NCBI RefSeq assembly: GCF_001746295.1
Contig: NZ_MJAH01000007.1
Coordinates: forward strand, 272,792-336,791
DNA: 64,000 bases
DNA from: Streptomyces sp. LUP47B
Lineage (GTDB): Bacteria; Actinomycetota; Actinomycetes; Streptomycetales; Streptomycetaceae
Reading direction: 5' to 3'
Shown: piece by piece, positions 60,709 to 64,000 of the stretch
Layout of the letters: every line of letters begins with the position of its first letter
Numbering within the stretch: the first letter of the stretch is position 1
Notes under the pieces: model-generated
Seen by the model: the letters and a program-made list of their open reading frames with translations, nothing else
Told to the model about the DNA's origin: nothing
Databases searched by the model: none
Made by a program: the position numbers and the translations under genes

Positions 60709-62355
60709 ATGGGAAGACCCGCAGTCGTCGTTCGCGCAGAAGACAAAAACCCACCCCACCGGGTCGCGCACCGCACCCGGTCGGGCTGGCGGATCCGCGT
60801 CGGGACGTTCGCCGCCACCGCGGCGATGGTCTCGGCCGGCATCGTGCTCGGTGCCGGCCCGGCGTCGGCGGCGCCCGCCCCCATCAGGCTGACCTCCGCG
60901 TCCTGCCCCAACGAGATCGTGCAGGGCCAGGCCAGCGGCTGTGTCACCGAGTTGCAGACCCTGCTCAACGCGCACGGCGCCGGTCTGGTGGTGGACGGTC
61001 AGTTCGGGTCGGCCACGCTCTACGCGGTCCGTGAGTACCAGGCCGCCACCGCCATCGCCGTGGACGGCCGGGTGGGCCCCGCGACCAAGAGCAAGCTGTA
61101 CGCGACCGGCGGCTCGGCGCCCGCCCCCGTCAACCTCAACTCCTCCTCGTGCCCCGCGAACATCGTGCAGGGCGCCAAGGGCGGATGCGTCACCGAACTC
61201 CAGCGGCTGCTCATCCACCACGGCTACACCGTCGACGTGGACGGCGACTTCGGCGCTGGGACCGCGAGTGCCGTCCGCAGCTTCCAGTCCGCCCACGGAC
61301 TCACGGTCGACGGCCAGGTCGGCACGAACACCAAGCGAGAGCTGTACGACACCGACGAGTCACCCTCGACGGGCGTGGACCTGAGGTCGGCGTCCTGCCC
61401 GGCGAACATCGTGGAGGGACAGAGCGGCGGTTGCGTCGCCACGCTCCAGTCCCTGCTGAACGGCAAGGGGCAGAGCCTCGCCGTCGACGGCAGCTTCGGC
61501 CCGCAAACCCTGGCGGCCGTGAAGGCGTTCCAGTCCGCGAGCGGCCTCACCACGGACGGCCAGGTCGGCCCGAACACCAAGGCCGCCCTGTACTCGAACA
61601 TCGGCGGTGGAGGCGGCAACGGCGCGCCCGCGCCGATCAACCTGAACTCCGCCTCCTGCCCGAACGAGGTTGTGCAGGGCCAACGCAGCGGCTGTGTCAC
61701 CGAGTTGCAGAGCCTGCTCAACCACCACGGGGCCGATCTCGCCGTCGACGGCGACTTCGGTCCGCTCACCGACAGTGCCGTCAGGGACTTCCAGGCCGAG
61801 AAGGGCCTCTCGGTCGACGGCGATGTGGGCCCGAACACGAAGGCCGCCCTGTACGGTGCGGTCACCCCGCCGTCGTCGCCCCCGCCCGGCGGCGGGTACG
61901 CCAAGATCCTCGACGTGGCGGCGGCAGAGGTGGGCACGGTCGAGGGCAGCGCCCGCGCGAACAGCTACGGCTCGTCCGTGGGGCTTTCGCTGTCCACGAG
62001 CAACTACGCCTGGTGCGCGACCTTCGTGAGCTGGGTGGCCAAGCAGACCGGAGCCAGCTCCTACCGCAACACCTACGTCTCGGGCTGGGTCAAGCAGGCC
62101 CGGGCCGGCAACTACCACCTGTCGGTGACCACCAACCCGCAGCCGGGCGACATCGTGGCCTTCGACTGGGACGGCGGAAGCGACTTCACCGGTGGTCACG
62201 AGCACATAGGCATCGTGCGCACAGCGCTCTCAGGGTCGTCCTTCACCACCGTCGAGGGCAACACGAGCAATCCCAACGGCGGCAGCGACGGCGTCTACGT
62301 CAAGTCCCGTTCCACGAACAGCGGTTACGACGTGGTCTTCATCCGGGTCCGCTGA
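60709..62355 (+). CDS. Secreted CHAP-domain hydrolase with four peptidoglycan-binding repeats
   Basis: A 548-residue wall enzyme. An Arg-rich N-terminus and hydrophobic segment (VGTFAATAAMVSAGIVLGAG) end at PASAAPAP. Four repeats of about 80 residues each start with a paired-cysteine box (SASCPNEIVQGQASGCVTEL and similar) and end in a VDGxVGP-type PG_binding_1 core. A Pro/Gly linker leads to the CHAP domain (about 430-548). This has the catalytic Cys in YAWCATFVSWVAKQTG, then QPGDIVAFDWDG and the catalytic His in GHEHIGIV. It should cut peptidoglycan cross-links or amides. AAGGAG lies before ATG 60709. Confidence 0.92.
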   Translation: MGRPAVVVRAEDKNPPHRVAHRTRSGWRIRVGTFAATAAMVSAGIVLGAGPASAAPAPIRLTSASCPNEIVQGQASGCVTELQTLLNAHGAGLVVDGQFGSATLYAVREYQAATAIAVDGRVGPATKSKLYATGGSAPAPVNLNSSSCPANIVQGAKGGCVTELQRLLIHHGYTVDVDGDFGAGTASAVRSFQSAHGLTVDGQVGTNTKRELYDTDESPSTGVDLRSASCPANIVEGQSGGCVATLQSLLNGKGQSLAVDGSFGPQTLAAVKAFQSASGLTTDGQVGPNTKAALYSNIGGGGGNGAPAPINLNSASCPNEVVQGQRSGCVTELQSLLNHHGADLAVDGDFGPLTDSAVRDFQAEKGLSVDGDVGPNTKAALYGAVTPPSSPPPGGGYAKILDVAAAEVGTVEGSARANSYGSSVGLSLSTSNYAWCATFVSWVAKQTGASSYRNTYVSGWVKQARAGNYHLSVTTNPQPGDIVAFDWDGGSDFTGGHEHIGIVRTALSGSSFTTVEGNTSNPNGGSDGVYVKSRSTNSGYDVVFIRVR

Positions 62356-62362
62356 GCCGAAC

Positions 62363-62399
62363 TGCCGGAGTCCTCGGTGGCCTTCCCAGGACTCCGGCA
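62363..62399 (+). terminator. Hairpin terminator after CHAP gene
   Basis: 12-bp perfect arms TGCCGGAGTCCT and AGGACTCCGGCA around a 13-nt loop, 7 bp after the stop. Confidence 0.75.
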
Positions 62400-62537
62400 C
62401 CGGCGACTGCTTCAGCGGGTGCGCAGAGAAGTCGTACGACAGTCTGCGGCCGGGATCGGCATACCTGGCAGCCCGCACAAGGGCCAGCCATCCCAAAACG
62501 ATGGTCACCGGGCGGCGTTGCGGGGAAAATGGCCGGC

Positions 62538-63356
62538 ATGACGTACGAAGGCTCCTCCATCGACCCGTCCAAGCCCAGCATCGCCCGCGTGTACGACTAC
62601 CTGCTGGGCGGCAAGGACAACTACGCCGTGGACCGGGAGATCGGCGATGTGTTCAAACGCGACCTGCCCGGCTCGGTGGCCATTGCCTTCGCCAACCGCT
62701 CGGCCCTGACCCGCGCGGTCGGGGAGATCGTGAAAACCACCGGCATCCGGCAGTTCATCGATCTCGGCAGCGGCCTGCCGACCGCCGACAACGTCCATCA
62801 GGTCGCGCAGCGCCACGCACCCGACGCCCGCGTCGTCTACGTCGACATCGACCCCCAGGTCCTCGTCCACGGCCGGGCGCTGCTGGAGAAGGACGAGCGC
62901 ACCCGGGTCGTCGCGGTCGACGTGCGCGACCCCGAAGGCATCCGCTCCCACCCCGACACCGTCGACATGATCGACTTCACTCGTCCCGTCGGCGTCATCT
63001 TCAGTGCGATCCTCCACCACGTGAACGACGACGAGGACCCGGCCGCCATCGTCCGCTACTGGCGCGACCAAGTGCCCTCCGGGAGCTACTTCTTCATCAG
63101 CCACTTCCGCTCCGGCAACAACCCGGAGACGCGGGAGGCCGAGAAGGTCCTCCAGCAGACGTTCGGTCGCGGCCGGTGGCGTACCGACGCGGAGATCGCC
63201 TCCCTCCTCGACGGCCTGGAGATCCTCGACCCCGGTATCGTCCCCGCACCCCTGTGGCGCCCCGACCAGACCGACACCCCCTGGAACAACAGCGGGGAAC
63301 GGCAACTCACGGTCTGGGAACACCTCATCGCCGCCGCCCTGGCCCGCAAACCCTGA
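62538..63356 (+). CDS. SAM-dependent methyltransferase (PF04672/DUF574 type)
   Basis: A 272-residue protein of an actinomycete-expanded methyltransferase family. The hallmark N-terminus KPSIARVYDYLLGGKDNYAV is present, followed by the SAM site IRQFIDLGSGLPTADNVHQV and VYVDIDPQVLVHGRALL. The end EHLIAAALARK is typical. Substrates of the family are mostly unknown. ATG 62538 has better spacing to GGGGA than ATG 62529, though either is possible. It stands alone between a terminator and a convergent gene. Confidence 0.9.
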   Translation: MTYEGSSIDPSKPSIARVYDYLLGGKDNYAVDREIGDVFKRDLPGSVAIAFANRSALTRAVGEIVKTTGIRQFIDLGSGLPTADNVHQVAQRHAPDARVVYVDIDPQVLVHGRALLEKDERTRVVAVDVRDPEGIRSHPDTVDMIDFTRPVGVIFSAILHHVNDDEDPAAIVRYWRDQVPSGSYFFISHFRSGNNPETREAEKVLQQTFGRGRWRTDAEIASLLDGLEILDPGIVPAPLWRPDQTDTPWNNSGERQLTVWEHLIAAALARKP

Positions 63357-63481
63357 ACGTCCCGGTCGACGTTGAGGTGCCGGCTCAGAACACCTCTCCT
63401 GGCAGCGCGGGAGCCTCGCGCGTGGCGCACACCACCGGCGTCACCAGGTCACTGACCGCGCCGCAAGACCTCAGCGGACGT

Positions 63482-64000
63482 TCAGGCGTCCGCGCGGCGG
63501 GCCAACAGGACCGAGTCCTCGGCCTCGACCGGTCCACCGTCCCGCTTGAGCGTACGGGTGCGTTGCTCCACGACGACGGGCTCGAAGTCGTCCGGCAGAC
63601 CGGGGAGGAGTTCCGCGGCCAGGAACATCGCCTTGCGGTGGCTCTCGGAGAGCTGCGTGAACTCGTGGGACGGCGCATGCCCGACCACCAGGAGCGACCC
63701 GCCCGGGGCGACGGCTGCGGCGAGCCGGCGGGTCACGTCGACCATGCCGCCGTCGGGGGCGTGCAGGTAGTGGGTGGTGACCAGGTCGTACGAGCGGTCA
63801 CCGGCATCGAAGGTCCTTGCGTCCACCCGCCACCAGTCGACGCGGTCGGCCACACCGGCCTGCTCGGCGTGGCCGGCGGCGCGGGCCAGGCCCTCTGCCG
63901 AGAAGTCGGCGCCGGTCACACGCCAGCCCTGACCGGCCAGCCAGACGACGTCACCGCCCTCTCCGCATCCGACGTCCAGTGCCGTGCCAGGGGTGAGGTC
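63482..64000 (-). CDS. Class I SAM-dependent methyltransferase, 5' end outside window
   Basis: The visible 172 codons are the C-terminal part of a Rossmann methyltransferase. SAM motif I ALDVGCGEGGDVVWLA stands near the window edge, followed by VTGADFSAEGLARA (acidic loop), RVDARTFDAGDRSYDLVTTH and AVAPGGSLLVVGHAPSH. The pattern resembles thiol/tellurite-type or general detoxification methyltransferases. The start lies beyond 64000. It is convergent with the previous gene; the 125-bp gap holds a weak GAGGTG-N11-CACCTC hairpin. Confidence 0.88.
   Translation of the reverse strand, partial: DLTPGTALDVGCGEGGDVVWLAGQGWRVTGADFSAEGLARAAGHAEQAGVADRVDWWRVDARTFDAGDRSYDLVTTHYLHAPDGGMVDVTRRLAAAVAPGGSLLVVGHAPSHEFTQLSESHRKAMFLAAELLPGLPDDFEPVVVEQRTRTLKRDGGPVEAEDSVLLARRADA

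Noticed and set aside
60709-62355. CHAP protein as a phage endolysin
   Set aside because: It has a normal bacterial signal region and four repeats, and sits next to chromosomal regulators with no holin or phage genes. A cellular wall hydrolase is more likely.
1-64000. CRISPR arrays, tRNA genes, rRNA genes, intact insertion sequences or prophage genes
   Set aside because: No regularly spaced repeats, no cloverleaf-like sequence with a G-T-T-C-R-A arm, and no transposase, integrase or phage structural motif were seen by reading the translated frames.

Overview
The window is about 70 % G+C, with third codon positions almost always G or C, frequent GTG starts, Shine-Dalgarno leaders, many ATGA/GTGA stop-start overlaps, twin-arginine signal peptides and large families of catabolic enzymes and regulators. 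This fits a Streptomyces-like actinomycete chromosome, probably an accessory catabolic region. No rRNA, tRNA, CRISPR array, intact insertion sequence or phage module was seen.

Layout. (1) 1-17.7 kb is an aromatic-catabolism region: an oxygenase reductase (cut by the window edge), small NTF2-fold proteins, an aldehyde dehydrogenase, maleylacetate reductase and hydroxyquinol 1,2-dioxygenase on the + strand. Opposite them are a thiamine-diphosphate enzyme, SDR and VOC operon, an FAD monooxygenase and an exporter, with an IclR regulator and another SDR. Four copies of a 17-bp element lie in the promoter regions of these units and mark a probable IclR regulon. A PAP2 phosphatase and a two-component system are embedded in it. 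(2) 17.8-23.6 kb holds a polyprenyl diphosphate synthase next to an MpaB/Lcp-type oxygenase, then a MarR regulator and a DHA2 exporter with three extra Ig-like repeats. (3) 23.6-33.1 kb is a glycoside-degradation operon (GH1, SDR, GH2 beta-glucuronidase, transporter, GH78 rhamnosidase) with a TetR gene. The operon and the TetR gene share a near-identical 19-bp upstream element. (4) 33.3-38.5 kb is a redox/stress-like group: an HxlR regulator, two thioredoxin-fold proteins, SDR, MBL-fold protein, NTF2-like proteins and a MarR regulator. (5) 38.6-39.4 kb is a graveyard of a lectin tail and a GH42 galactosidase tail. (6) 39.4-50.6 kb is a homoprotocatechuate (hpa-type) meta-cleavage operon divergent from a PucR regulator, followed by a class II aldolase, an MHS transporter and a Tat-exported MBL protein. 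(7) 50.6-55.5 kb holds a MerR/oxidoreductase pair, remnants of HxlR, MFS and ABC-transporter genes, a DUF1684 protein and an LLM flavoenzyme. (8) 55.6-58 kb is a secreted GH29 fucosidase. (9) 58-62.4 kb is a cell-wall module: two HTH regulators anchored by a membrane helix with outside domains (one peptidoglycan-binding), divergent from two secreted peptidoglycan-binding proteins, one carrying a CHAP domain. (10) The window ends with two methyltransferases, the last cut by the edge.

How the parts could work together: the IclR region can plausibly take a hydroxylated aromatic through decarboxylation, aldehyde oxidation and ring hydroxylation to hydroxyquinol, then by intradiol cleavage and maleylacetate reduction to 3-oxoadipate. 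The hpa-type cluster handles homoprotocatechuate by extradiol cleavage. The glycosidases could release the sugar caps of plant glycosides whose aglycones feed these routes. That link is inference. Broken genes at 35.3, 38.6-39.4 and 52.5-53.6 kb show that the region has been rearranged.
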